34,116 nucleotides of DNA from Paenibacillus herberti (GTDB lineage Bacteria > Bacillota > Bacilli > Paenibacillales > Paenibacillaceae), in the NCBI RefSeq assembly GCF_002233675.1, contig NZ_NMUQ01000002.1, positions 333,637 through 367,752 on the forward strand. The letters are read 5' to 3'. Positions 15,970 to 24,295 of this stretch are shown piece by piece. The first letter of the stretch is position 1, and each line of letters starts with the position of its first letter. The notes below the pieces were generated by a model. That model was given only the letters and a program-made list of their open reading frames with translations. It did no database searches and was not told the DNA's origin. Position numbers and translations under genes: made by a program.

Positions 15970-16114
15970 GACAATGCTTCACCTCAAATTTCTTCTTCTT
16001 ATTAAAAGAGAGCCAAGAAAGGAGCACCCCGAAGCCTGCGAGATCGTCCGCACGACGATCCGCAGCTGCCTAGGAGCCACTAACTGCTCCCATCCCGGCG
16101 GATGATTCACCTTG

Positions 16115-16144
16115 TTAAAAGCTTGCTACGATCTTCGCAAGCTT
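16115..16144 (-). terminator. Hairpin overlapping the secA stop codon (possible terminator)
   Basis: AAGCTTGC (16119-16126) and GCAAGCTT (16137-16144) form an 8-bp stem that includes the last bases of the secA stop codon. On the minus strand it is followed by TTTTAACAAGG, a short T-tract. It may partly terminate secA transcription before prfB. Confidence 0.5.
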
Positions 16145-18653
16145 ACTTGCCGTGGCAGAGCTTATACTTCTTGCCGCTGCCGCATGGGCAAGGATCGTTG
16201 CGGCCGACACGCTCCTCGCGCTTGGCCGGACGGGCTTCGCGTGATTCGCTGCTGCCGCCGGACTCAACCGTCTGGCCTTTGGCTACCTCTTGACGCTCCA
16301 GGTTTTGTTCAACCTGGGCCTTCATGATGTAGCGTGCAACTTCTTCCTGGATGGTATCGATCATCTCGCGGAACATCTCAAAGCCCTCGAACTGATACTC
16401 GCGAAGCGGATCCGTACCGCCGTAGGCGCGAAGATGGATACCTTGGCGAAGCTGATCCATTGCATCGATGTGGTCCATCCACTTGCTATCAACAGCGCGC
16501 AGCACGACAACCTTTTCGAATTCGCGCATCGTCTCTGCACCCATAGCTGCCTCACGCTCGTCGTACAGTGCCGTAACCTTGGAGAACAGATATTCAACGA
16601 TCTCTTCCGGCTCCTTACCCCACAGGTCATCCTTCGTAATGGATTCATCCGGAAGCAGATTGCCTTGGACATATTCCACGATAGCCTGCAGATCCCAATC
16701 CTCTGGAACCTCTTCCTTTGGACAATGCGCCTCTACGATGCGCTGAATGACCGGCTGAAGCATCTCCATGACGATGTCACGGATGTTCTCACTGAACAAC
16801 ACCTCGCGGCGCTGTTTATAAATGATTTCCCGTTGCTGGTTCATCACGTCATCATATTGTAGAACGACCTTCCGCGTGTCAAAGTTATTGCCTTCCACGC
16901 GTTTTTGAGCGGATTCGATCGCCCTCGTGATGAGACGGCTTTCAATCGGCTGGTCTTCCTCGTAACCGAGTTTCTCCATCATGCCCATAATGTTCTCCGC
17001 GCCAAAGCGACGCATCAGTTCATCCTCTAGGGACAAGTAGAACGAGGATGAGCCTGGGTCTCCCTGACGTCCGGCGCGGCCGCGCAACTGGTTATCAATA
17101 CGACGGCTTTCATGACGCTCCGTACCGATAATGTGCAGACCGCCGACGTCATTTACGCCTTCGCCGAGCAAAATGTCCGTACCACGACCAGCCATGTTCG
17201 TAGCGATCGTTACGGATCCAGCTTGTCCAGCGCGAGAAATAATTTCGGCTTCCTCTGCATGGTACTTGGCGTTCAGTACCTTGTGCTGGATGCCTTTCTT
17301 CTTGAGGTACTCGGACAGCTTCTCGGAGTTCTCAATGGATACCGTACCAACGAGCACAGGCTGGTTTTTCTTATGGCGCTCAACGATCTCTTCCACAACG
17401 GCCTTGAACTTGCTTGCTTCAGTCTTGTAAACGACATCCGGCGAATCCTGGCGGATCATCATCCGGTTCGTCGGTACTTGAAGCACATCGAGGCCGTAGA
17501 TTTTTTTGAACTCTTCTTCCTCCGTCTTCGCCGTACCGGTCATGCCAGCCAGCTTGCGGTACATCCGGAAGTAGTTCTGGAACGTAATCGTCGCCAGCGT
17601 CATACTCTCGTTCTGCACCTTGAGATCTTCCTTGGCTTCAATCGCCTGATGAAGACCATCGCTGTAGCGGCGTCCAGACATGATACGTCCCGTAAACTCA
17701 TCGACAATCAGAACTTCTTCGTCCTGAACGACATAGTCCACGTCCCGTTTCATGATGGCACGAGCCTTCAATGCTTGCTGAATATGATGATTAAGCGTGA
17801 CATTTGCATGGTCAAAAAGGTTCTCAATACCGAAAGCGCGCTCTGCCTTCTCTACACCCTCATCGGTAAGCGTCACGCTGCGCAGCTTGATGTCGACCGT
17901 GTAGTCTTCCTCAGGCTTGAGACGGCCGACAAACTTGTCCGCCGCTTGGTACAGCTCCGTCGATTTCGCGGCTTGTCCGGAAATGATCAGCGGTGTACGA
18001 GCCTCGTCAATCAGGATCGAGTCCACTTCGTCAATGATGGCGAATTGCAGTGGCTTCTGAACCATTTGCTCCTTGTAGAGCACCATGTTATCGCGCAAGT
18101 AGTCAAAGCCAAATTCATTGTTCGTGCCGTACGTAATGTCGCAAGCGTAGGCTTCTTGTTTCTCCTCATGGGACAAGGAATTCAGGTTGCAGCCCACCGT
18201 CATACCGAGAAATTCGTACAGAGGACGCATAATACTGCTATCGCGCTGCGCAAGGTAATCATTGACCGTAATAACATGAACGCCTTTGCCAAGCAAAGCA
18301 TTAAGGAATACGGGCAGCGTGCCGACGAGCGTTTTACCTTCACCGGTTTTCATCTCTGCGATCTTGCCTTCATGCAATGCCATGCCGCCGATCAATTGCA
18401 CATCGAAGTGGCGCATGCCAAGCACACGTTTGCCGGCCTCGCGTACCGTCGCGTAAGCTTCAGGCAGAAGATCATCCAACTCTTCGCCTTTTTCCAAACG
18501 GTCCCGGAATTCCTGCGTTTTAGCCGAGAGCTGTTCATCCGTAAGGGCCGCGAATTGCGGCTCCATCTCATTTATAACCTCGACGTTCCGCATGAGCCGT
18601 TTGACTTCCCGTTCATTCGCATCGCCGAAAATTTTCTTCACCAGTCCGAGCAT
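16143..18653 (-). CDS. secA: Preprotein translocase ATPase SecA
   Basis: The motor that drives secretory proteins through SecYEG. The 836-residue protein has Walker [10 protein letters not shown] (GEGKT at about 104-108), Walker [14 protein letters not shown], the preprotein-binding domain, the helicase motifs [10 protein letters not shown] and [13 protein letters not shown], and a C-terminal zinc-binding SEC-C tail, [18 protein letters not shown]. Full length. The ATG at 18651-18653 ([15 protein letters not shown]) follows AAAGGGG by seven bases; an open frame eight codons longer to 18677 has no ribosome site. Neighbours are hpf upstream and prfB downstream, as in Bacillus. The spacer 18654-18850 holds two TATATAATG boxes (near 18738 and 18815) but no clear -35 element. 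Confidence 0.97.
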   Translation of the reverse strand: MLGLVKKIFGDANEREVKRLMRNVEVINEMEPQFAALTDEQLSAKTQEFRDRLEKGEELDDLLPEAYATVREAGKRVLGMRHFDVQLIGGMALHEGKIAEMKTGEGKTLVGTLPVFLNALLGKGVHVITVNDYLAQRDSSIMRPLYEFLGMTVGCNLNSLSHEEKQEAYACDITYGTNNEFGFDYLRDNMVLYKEQMVQKPLQFAIIDEVDSILIDEARTPLIISGQAAKSTELYQAADKFVGRLKPEEDYTVDIKLRSVTLTDEGVEKAERAFGIENLFDHANVTLNHHIQQALKARAIMKRDVDYVVQDEEVLIVDEFTGRIMSGRRYSDGLHQAIEAKEDLKVQNESMTLATITFQNYFRMYRKLAGMTGTAKTEEEEFKKIYGLDVLQVPTNRMMIRQDSPDVVYKTEASKFKAVVEEIVERHKKNQPVLVGTVSIENSEKLSEYLKKKGIQHKVLNAKYHAEEAEIISRAGQAGSVTIATNMAGRGTDILLGEGVNDVGGLHIIGTERHESRRIDNQLRGRAGRQGDPGSSSFYLSLEDELMRRFGAENIMGMMEKLGYEEDQPIESRLITRAIESAQKRVEGNNFDTRKVVLQYDDVMNQQREIIYKQRREVLFSENIRDIVMEMLQPVIQRIVEAHCPKEEVPEDWDLQAIVEYVQGNLLPDESITKDDLWGKEPEEIVEYLFSKVTALYDEREAAMGAETMREFEKVVVLRAVDSKWMDHIDAMDQLRQGIHLRAYGGTDPLREYQFEGFEMFREMIDTIQEEVARYIMKAQVEQNLERQEVAKGQTVESGGSSESREARPAKREERVGRNDPCPCGSGKKYKLCHGK

Positions 18654-18849
18654 GGTTTTCCCCTTTCGTGACACCACTTTGCCTTAATTTTAACAGTTGT
18701 CAGAGCGTGCCGCAATCAAGGTGCAGGCTTTTCCAACATTATATACGTACACCTGTGGCAGAGTGTTGCCAGGTGAGACAGAGAAGTCCTCATTCGTGTC
18801 GAATGTCCTGCCACATTATATAGCTGGAGACTCGGCGAGTGAGCGCAGG

Positions 18850-18878
18850 AAAGCCCTCTCCCGTTAAGGAAAGGGCTC
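18850..18878 (-). terminator. Terminator of hpf
   Basis: AAGCCCTCTCCC and GGAAAGGGCT form a stem around GTTAA about 20-45 nt past the hpf stop; on the minus strand the stem AGCCCTTTCC...GAGAGGGCTTTCC ends in a short T-containing tail. Likely Rho-independent, though the T-tract is short. Confidence 0.7.
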
Positions 18879-18894
18879 GTTCATTTGAATATAA

Positions 18895-19443
18895 TTAATC
18901 CTGTTCGATCAAGCCATACCGGCCATCATTTCTTCTATAAACTACGTTGACTTCTTTCGTTTCAATATTATTAAAGACATAGAAGCTGTGACCGACCATA
19001 TCCATGTGCAGGATAGCTTCCTCTACATCCATTGGCTTCAGCTTGAAGCGCTTCATCCTTACAACCTCAAGGTCCTCTTCAGGGTCCTGTACGGCAACTG
19101 AGGCTACGTCATCCTCGCGGAACAGCGTTTTAATGCTTTCTTTCTGCCGGAACTTACGATTTGCTTTTGTTTTGTGTTTGCGGATCTGACGCTCCAACTT
19201 GTCAACAACGGTATCCACCGATGCATACATGTCCGGGCTCTTCTCCTCAGCTCTCAAAATCACTCCCGGAAGCGGGATCGTGACCTCAACGCCGTGGCTT
19301 CCCTTGTGGACCGACATTGTGACGCTGGTGTCAGCGGCAGGGGGGGCATCAAAATACTTATCCAGGCGGTTCAACTTCTTCTCGACGTAATCCCTCATGG
19401 CATCCGTCACCGGAACGTTTTGACCTCGAACGTTGTATTTCAT
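18895..19443 (-). CDS. hpf: Ribosome hibernation promoting factor, long form
   Basis: A 182-residue long-type HPF that dimerises 70S ribosomes into inactive 100S particles in stationary phase or stress. The N-terminal HPF/RaiA domain covers about residues 1-100 (MKYNVRGQNVPVTDAMRDYVEKK split by helices; KLERQIRKHK near 85-95). After a short linker comes the C-terminal dimerisation domain at about 125-180 (RFKLKPMDVEEAILHMDMVGHSFYVF). The ATG at 19441-19443 follows AAAGGAGGAG. A clear promoter lies 20-60 bp upstream. In Bacillus subtilis this gene (yvyD) directly follows fliT; here they are more than 10 kb apart. Confidence 0.95.
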   Translation of the reverse strand: MKYNVRGQNVPVTDAMRDYVEKKLNRLDKYFDAPPAADTSVTMSVHKGSHGVEVTIPLPGVILRAEEKSPDMYASVDTVVDKLERQIRKHKTKANRKFRQKESIKTLFREDDVASVAVQDPEEDLEVVRMKRFKLKPMDVEEAILHMDMVGHSFYVFNNIETKEVNVVYRRNDGRYGLIEQD

Positions 19444-19470
19444 GTAGCACTCCTCCTTTTACATAGTCTT

Positions 19471-19500
19471 ATTATACCACGCTAGCCGTCTATGAATCAA
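19471..19500 (-). promoter_or_regulatory. Promoter of hpf
   Basis: On the minus strand TTGATT (19495-19500), an 18-bp spacer, and an extended -10 TGGTATAAT with TATAAT at 19471-19476. The start site would be near 19464, about 20 nt before the ATG. It looks sigma-A-type rather than the sigma-B or sigma-H promoters of the Bacillus homologue. Confidence 0.65.
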
Positions 19501-19603
19501 AAGACTAATTTGTGTATTTCGAATTTTCTGATTAATAGTGATAGAACCGCTGAAAATGAATGCCTTGTGTGCAGAAAATCACAGGATGATCGTCCCAGAA
19601 CGC

Positions 19604-19631
19604 AAAAAAAGAGGCCCTGGATTCAGGGCCC
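19604..19631 (-). terminator. Terminator of the cold-shock gene
   Basis: GGCCCTG and CAGGGCC form a stem with loop AATC/GATT, followed on the minus strand by TCTTTTTTTG. It lies about 57 nt past the stop codon at 19688. Strong Rho-independent terminator. Confidence 0.92.
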
Positions 19632-19687
19632 CGTAAAGTCTTTGTCTTTCTCGTCAATCATCTATAATTGGCCGATTGGCCGGATGA

Positions 19688-19885
19688 TTACAGTTTGATT
19701 ACGTTAGCAGCTTGTGGACCGCGAGCGCCTTCTACGATATCAAACTCAACGGATTGGCCTTCTTCGAGAGTTTTGAAGCCCTCGGATTGGATTGCGGAGA
19801 AATGAACAAATACGTCGCCGCCTTGTTCAGTCTCGATGAATCCGTAACCTTTTTCTGCGTTGAACCATTTCACTTTACCTTGCAT
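19688..19885 (-). CDS. csp: Cold-shock protein, CspA/CspB type
   Basis: A 65-residue single cold-shock domain that binds single-stranded RNA and DNA and acts as an RNA chaperone. RNP1 (KGYGFIE, about 13-19) and RNP2 (DVFVHFS, about 24-30) are intact, as is the N-terminal [10 protein letters not shown]. Length is exact for the family. The ATG at 19883-19885 follows GAAGGGAA. It has its own promoter about 60-90 bp upstream and its own terminator, so it is a monocistronic gene. Which csp paralogue it is cannot be told. It marks the edge of the conserved housekeeping block; upstream of it lies the IS relic and AT-rich island. Confidence 0.95.
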   Translation of the reverse strand: MQGKVKWFNAEKGYGFIETEQGGDVFVHFSAIQSEGFKTLEEGQSVEFDIVEGARGPQAANVIKL

Positions 19886-19947
19886 TCAGAACATTCCCTT
19901 CATCTTCAAATACTGTGAGACGCCTTATGTACATGGCCCACATTTTG

Positions 19948-19977
19948 ACTATATCACCGTAATCAAACAGTTGTCAA
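19948..19977 (-). promoter_or_regulatory. Promoter of the cold-shock gene
   Basis: On the minus strand a perfect TTGACA (19972-19977), 18-bp spacer, and TATAGT (19948-19953). The transcript would have a 5' leader of roughly 55 nt, long enough for the kind of structured leader known for cold-shock mRNAs. Confidence 0.7.
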
Positions 19978-20013
19978 TATTAGATGGAAGCGGATTCAAC
20001 AGCTTGGCAGTAG

Positions 20014-20040
20014 TAAATTTTCTAAGAGTAAGAAAATTTA
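20014..20040. repeat. AT-rich inverted repeat
   Basis: TAAATTTTCT (20014-20023) and AGAAAATTTA (20031-20040) are perfect 10-bp arms around a 7-nt centre (AAGAGTA). It lies upstream of the cold-shock promoter. It may be an operator or relic; nothing assigns a role. Confidence 0.5.
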
Positions 20041-20172
20041 ACCTTGTTCTTTCCGCAGCGACAGCGGTCGGGCTTCACGCTCTCCCAAATAGTCCGAGAA
20101 CTTGCAAATCTCCACTCCTTCGTGTTCGACCTAAAAGTGTTGAACATCTCCCTTCAATGTTCAGGCTTTAAG

Positions 20173-20210
20173 AAGATGACTTCTGAAGTCTTTCAGAATT
20201 CATCTTTTTT
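20173..20210 (+). terminator. Orphan plus-strand terminator-like hairpin
   Basis: AAGATGACTTCTGAA (20173-20187) pairs with TTCAGAATTCATCTT (20192-20206) with a single mismatch and a 4-nt loop, then TTTTTT and CTC follow on the plus strand. It is a good Rho-independent terminator, but no plus-strand gene precedes it. The minus-strand side has no T-run. Confidence 0.6.
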
Positions 20211-20239
20211 CTCTTATGCGACATCAACTTCTAAACCCT

Positions 20240-20555
20240 GCTTTACAAATCAGAAGACGAATTTGTAAGCATGCTTTGGTCCGCGTGGAATATGGCTCTC
20301 AGGATGGATGTTGCTATCAAGCCGTTTCAGTAACTTTTCTCACGCTTGCTCTATTAAAGGGGCAATGCAGAGACGATGAAAGTTGGTGGGCCCAGGATCT
20401 GTTTCTGTGCTCCGTTTTTCACTAAGGACAGATAGATACATTGCCCGTGACCATAATACTATAGGTAATATCGGTGAGCAGAATCCCCTCAGGCTCTCCC
20501 TGATTAAAAACTCCCATAAAGTCACGTATATCTAGTGTTCTTGGTACACATTTGA
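20240..20555 (-). pseudogene. Decayed IS3-family transposase (integrase core remnant)
   Basis: No intact gene lies between the cold-shock gene and rfbG (19886-20807), but minus-strand translation shows an eroded IS3-family OrfB. One frame reads FNQGEPEGILLTDITY (about 20462-20512), which matches the start of the DDE core (typically FKQGEPGKVLLTDITYL). A shift to the next frame continues YYGHGQCIYLSLVKNG (about 20405-20458), matching the family's YGNGQxAYLSCVKDG. Further on, SNIHPESHIPRG (about 20288-20315) weakly resembles the block around the second catalytic Asp. Stops and frameshifts break it and the terminal repeats were not found. Upstream, MFNEQENQQLG near 20580 may be an OrfA start. 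Family match is from memory of conserved motifs. Confidence 0.6.
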
Positions 20556-20661
20556 ATTCAGTCCCAACTGCTGGTTCTCTTGTTCGTTGAACATCTTCGA
20601 ATTGCCCCTCGCATTGCCCATGCCCACATCTTGCCCTTCTATATGTTAGTTAGACTAAAAC

Positions 20662-20711
20662 ACAAATAACCCGTAAGAAAACCACTTTCTCAAAGTGTCA
20701 TCTTACGGGTC
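20662..20711 (-). terminator. Long hairpin after the CDP-sugar cluster (probable terminator)
   Basis: ACCCGTAAGA (20669-20678) pairs with TCTTACGGGT (20701-20710), with an inner CACTTT/AAAGTG stem. On the minus strand it is followed by TATTTGTGTTTTAG. It lies about 100 bp beyond the rfbG stop. A second short inverted repeat, CCCCAAAGTGGGG, is at about 20721-20733. It may also be the end of a vanished mobile element. Confidence 0.6.
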
Positions 20712-20807
20712 ACAGCTTACCCCAAAGTGGGGACTATTGTCTTATTTTAAATCTTCATTTTTGACGAAGTAAGCCTTTTTACAGTTCGCATACACTTTCT
20801 TTTCAAG

Positions 20808-21872
20808 CTAATTTGATTCGTATTCAGCAATTTGCCGTTTACACACCAAATGAGCTTCTACCCCTTCATGTACTGCCAACACCCATTCCATCGTTGCACT
20901 TAAAGCCTTCTCTAGCGACCATTTAGACTTCCAGCTCAATTCATTTCTCGCTTTTGAACTATCAAGTTTTAATAGACTTGCTTCATGATGCTGAGCTTGC
21001 ATTGATATGGAGTATCCTGGATGATTATATGTCCAAAGATCCAGCATTTTTTCAACAATTAATTTAACAGCTTTGACATCATTATCTGGCGGTCCAAAGT
21101 TCCATGCCTGATCGTATGTATCACCATTATATAAATTCTCACAAAGGACAAGATATCCAGATAAGGGTTCAAGTACGTGTTGCCAAGGTCTCACTGAATT
21201 AGGATTGCGGATTTGTATTTCTGTCCCACTCGTTAATGAGCGGACTATATCAGGAATAAGCCGATCTTCGGCCCAATCACCACCGCCAATTACGTTACCA
21301 GCACGCGCGGTTGCTACTTTAATACCAAGCTCATCAAAAAAAGAACTTCTATAAGCATTTGTAATCAATTCAGAGCACGCCTTACTGCTAGAGTAAGGGT
21401 CATACCCGCCCAATGGATCGCTTTCGCGATATCCCCAATGCCATTCTTTATTATCATAACATTTATCCGTAGTTACATTTAGAATAACACTTGCCGATCC
21501 ACAATTACGTGCAGCTTCCATAATATTAACTGTACCCATAATATTCGTCTGATAAGTCGCTATTGGATCTTGATACGAACTACGGACTAACGGCTGCGCA
21601 GCCATATGAATAACAATATCCGGCTTAACCTGGTTGATTGCGTTCTGAAGGCTTACTAGGTCCGTAACATTACTCAAGACTGAGCTCTGCAGGAAGCTTT
21701 CAATGTTAGCTATTTTAAAAAGAGATGGTTCTGTCGGAACTGATAGCGAATACCCCGATACTTTTGCACCCATTAGATTTAACCAAATAGCAAGCCAACT
21801 TCCTTTAAATCCGGTATGTCCTGTAAGAAAAACTTTTTTCCCAGCCCAAAACTCATGATTTACTCTACTCAT
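20808..21872 (-). CDS. rfbG: CDP-glucose 4,6-dehydratase
   Basis: Extended SDR enzyme that turns CDP-glucose into CDP-4-dehydro-6-deoxyglucose. The 354-residue protein has the NAD motif TGHTGFKGSW (about 17-26), which is characteristic of RfbG. It also has the TTDK block with catalytic Thr and Asp (about 134-137) and YSSSK (Tyr160, Lys164). HMAAQPLVRSSY and NVIGGGDWAEDRLIPD are further RfbG hallmarks. The ATG at 21870-21872 follows AGGAGC and is two bases past the upstream stop, so it is in one operon with the glycosyltransferase. It works after rfbF at the far end of the cluster. Codon use is AT-rich compared with the arg region. Confidence 0.93.
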   Translation of the reverse strand: MSRVNHEFWAGKKVFLTGHTGFKGSWLAIWLNLMGAKVSGYSLSVPTEPSLFKIANIESFLQSSVLSNVTDLVSLQNAINQVKPDIVIHMAAQPLVRSSYQDPIATYQTNIMGTVNIMEAARNCGSASVILNVTTDKCYDNKEWHWGYRESDPLGGYDPYSSSKACSELITNAYRSSFFDELGIKVATARAGNVIGGGDWAEDRLIPDIVRSLTSGTEIQIRNPNSVRPWQHVLEPLSGYLVLCENLYNGDTYDQAWNFGPPDNDVKAVKLIVEKMLDLWTYNHPGYSISMQAQHHEASLLKLDSSKARNELSWKSKWSLEKALSATMEWVLAVHEGVEAHLVCKRQIAEYESN

Positions 21873-21874
21873 TT

Positions 21875-23698
21875 TTACTGCTCCTGACGAGAAAAGTTCA
21901 ATTCGTACATAATCATATCGGTAAGCAAAACGGTCTCCACATACCTCATATTTTGCTCATTACCTCCAGTTAAAATCTCAGACAAGTTTTTCACTCGCTC
22001 ATATACTTCACGGTTAGTTTCCCTCATTAAATTAATAATGGAATAAGAATAAAACCCGTGCTCACGAGCCTCACCTATTAATAACTCACGATTAAATATT
22101 TTCTCATTATGTCTAGATGTCACCTCGGAAAGGAAGTCATAGATAGAATCTATGCCTATACTGTTTTTAACAAAAAAGATTAGTTTTCCGTTTTCGTTCA
22201 TATATCTTGATAAACTATTAAAAATAACATTTTGATTCTCATGCCACTCATTTAAAGGCTTTTCAATGAAAATAAGATCATATTTTCCGACTATCATTTC
22301 TTCTGAAAATATATTTTCATTATCAAGTACAATAGTTTCATCGGCGATTGTTTTTAAATCCACTTCATATTTTTGCATTGTTGTAACTGCTGTCAAATGA
22401 GCTCTAGCCCCAAACTCTGACCATAACTTATTTTTAATCTGGAGTAGAGTTGCCCCGCATTTTACGTCAATACCAAGAACTCTCTTAACATTCGACAACT
22501 GGGGAATAGAAATGTTTTGAAAATAAGGACTCATTCGAGCTTCTAGCCAAGCGTCTATACCATATTTCTCATTAAAAGTTCTTCTACCCTCTTCAAGAGA
22601 GTTTGTCTGATGGTCGCTACTTGTCGTTAAACTACCGTAGTGATAGGTTACTGTATCTGCACAGTAGACTAATCTGTAGCCCGCTCTTCTGATTCGGAAA
22701 CTAATATCGTCATCTAGAAATTCGCCTCGGTAAAATCGAGTATCGTAATATCCTATCCGCTCCAACAATGCTGCTGGGCAAAAAAGCACGTTAGGGAGTA
22801 AAACAACTCTATCCTCCCACTTTGTCGAATCACTTACGTTGTAAGCTAGGGCTTTATTTTGAAACTCTTCAATTGTAGTAAATGGAATTGTGATTTGCTG
22901 CATATTGGAAATAGACGTGGCCCCTGGTGATACAAAGCCTATTTCCTTATCGGACTCGATACAAACCAATAAATTGCTAAGCCAGTTAGAAGTAAAAATA
23001 AAATCATTGCAAACAGCTGCACAATATTTTCCTTCAGCTGCCATAAGCCCCATATTAAAACCTTTTACAAGGTGAATATTATATTTAAGATGGATAACTT
23101 TAGCGTTAGGAATAGTTTCAAAATATGTTTTGGTTCCATCTATTGATCCGTTATCTACAAGTATTAGTTCATAGTCGACATCATTAGAATACAGCAAGAT
23201 GCTTTCCAAGCATTGTCTTGTAAAGTCAAGATTATTATATGCTAACAAGACAATGCTGATTTTGTATCTAGCATTATTCCCTTGACTCTCGATCATTTGT
23301 TTATCGATTATTCCAACCTCTGTATAAAAATCAGGATACAGATGTTTATCTACAAATCTCTCAACAATATAAGCTATTTCAAACTCTAATATTCGAAATA
23401 ATGATTTTACATGAAACTGGAAGTCGAATAAAAATGGGTTTACGCGGTCATTTAACACGTGATCTTTTACTTGTTGTATATAATAAAATAAATTTTGATT
23501 GATTTCTTTTACCCTATTAGGCGAGTCAGAATTACGCGCAACTGATTCTATAGAAGCTAACAACTCTTCCAGCGAATCCAACACAACAAGATTTGTAACA
23601 TTTACTTCACCAGTATCAATGCAATTGGATAAATACACTAAGCCTTCACGGCCGTGACGAATTAAATCTAAAATCTTTATGGCAATAGAGTTGTCCAT
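21875..23698 (-). CDS. GT2 glycosyltransferase fused to a methyltransferase-like domain
   Basis: A 607-residue three-part protein. Residues 1-145 are helical and unassigned. Residues about 146-370 are a GT2 domain: ISIVLLAYNNLDFT, LVDNGSIDGTK, NMGLMAAEGKY, the metal-site region VCNDFIF, and RGEFLDDDISFRIRRAGYR near the catalytic base. Residues about 390-600 look like a degenerate Rossmann methyltransferase: VLGIDVKCGATLL where an active enzyme would have a D-x-G-x-G motif, then KYDLIFIEKPLNEW and a strand pattern typical of the fold. The altered SAM motif suggests it may not methylate. It probably transfers the sugar made by this cluster. The ATG at 23696-23698 follows AAGGAG, one base after the epimerase stop. 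Confidence 0.78.
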   Translation of the reverse strand: MDNSIAIKILDLIRHGREGLVYLSNCIDTGEVNVTNLVVLDSLEELLASIESVARNSDSPNRVKEINQNLFYYIQQVKDHVLNDRVNPFLFDFQFHVKSLFRILEFEIAYIVERFVDKHLYPDFYTEVGIIDKQMIESQGNNARYKISIVLLAYNNLDFTRQCLESILLYSNDVDYELILVDNGSIDGTKTYFETIPNAKVIHLKYNIHLVKGFNMGLMAAEGKYCAAVCNDFIFTSNWLSNLLVCIESDKEIGFVSPGATSISNMQQITIPFTTIEEFQNKALAYNVSDSTKWEDRVVLLPNVLFCPAALLERIGYYDTRFYRGEFLDDDISFRIRRAGYRLVYCADTVTYHYGSLTTSSDHQTNSLEEGRRTFNEKYGIDAWLEARMSPYFQNISIPQLSNVKRVLGIDVKCGATLLQIKNKLWSEFGARAHLTAVTTMQKYEVDLKTIADETIVLDNENIFSEEMIVGKYDLIFIEKPLNEWHENQNVIFNSLSRYMNENGKLIFFVKNSIGIDSIYDFLSEVTSRHNEKIFNRELLIGEAREHGFYSYSIINLMRETNREVYERVKNLSEILTGGNEQNMRYVETVLLTDMIMYELNFSRQEQ

Positions 23699-23699
23699 A

Positions 23700-24266
23700 T
23701 CAGTCTCCTTCTGATGAAAAAATGCTGCCTATGCTATCCTTAAAATCATTCCAATTCTGATCTTTCAGAGAGATAATTAACCCTTCACGTTCAGGCCATT
23801 GAATTTGGAAAGCCTTGTCATCCCAGCGGACGCCTGATTCATGGGATGAAGTATAATACTGACTAACCATATATGAAATCGTGGTATCTTCTGACAAAGT
23901 TAAATACCCATGAGCAAACCCCTTTGGAACGTATAATGACAATCTATTTTCTGCAGTCAAAGTTACTCCAAACCACTGTCCAAAAGTGGGGCTTTGAGAG
24001 TTAAGATCTATAATCACATCATATAGGGCACCGCTTATACACGACACTATTTTATCCTCACTATATGGAGGGCGCTGAAAATGCATCCCTCTCAAAGTAT
24101 TGCGGTGTCGGTTAAAGGCTACGTTAGTTTGCACAACATCAAAATTTAGACCCTGTTCAGCTAACGTTTTCTTACAGAAGGTTCTGGCAAAAAAACCTCG
24201 TTGATCCTCTATCGGTTCTAGCTCAAATATTACAGCCTTATGTAAAGGTGTCGGCTTAACTTTCAT
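23700..24266 (-). CDS. rfbC: RmlC-type dTDP/CDP-4-dehydro-6-deoxysugar 3,5-epimerase
   Basis: A 188-residue cupin of the dTDP-4-dehydrorhamnose 3,5-epimerase family. The catalytic residues fall at RmlC numbering: His62 in RGMHFQ, Lys72 and Tyr132 in TISYMVSQYY. YVPKGFAHGYLTLSE is the conserved strand-loop. No rmlA, rmlB or rmlD lies nearby, whereas rfbF and rfbG do, so the substrate is more likely CDP-4-dehydro-6-deoxyglucose or its C-methyl derivative than the dTDP form; this is inference. It may epimerise C5 only, as some relatives do. The ATG at 24264-24266 follows AGGAGC. It is nearly continuous with the glycosyltransferase gene. Confidence 0.85.
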   Translation of the reverse strand: MKVKPTPLHKAVIFELEPIEDQRGFFARTFCKKTLAEQGLNFDVVQTNVAFNRHRNTLRGMHFQRPPYSEDKIVSCISGALYDVIIDLNSQSPTFGQWFGVTLTAENRLSLYVPKGFAHGYLTLSEDTTISYMVSQYYTSSHESGVRWDDKAFQIQWPEREGLIISLKDQNWNDFKDSIGSIFSSEGD

Positions 24267-24295
24267 AAGTAGCTCCTTTTATTTAGTTTAAGTCT

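Noticed and set aside
16037-16064. Hairpin GATCGTC-CGCAC-GACGATC between secA and prfB
   Set aside because: Good stem but no T-run and no known leader element before prfB; could be chance in GC-rich DNA.
17112-18671. 519-codon plus-strand open frame opposite secA
   Set aside because: It lies fully antisense to secA, has no ribosome site or family-like sequence, and its amino-acid composition mirrors the secA codons.
18738-18820. Two TATATAATG boxes upstream of secA as promoters
   Set aside because: Perfect -10 sequences on the minus strand, but no acceptable -35 at 16-18 bp for either one; left as a note in the secA entry.
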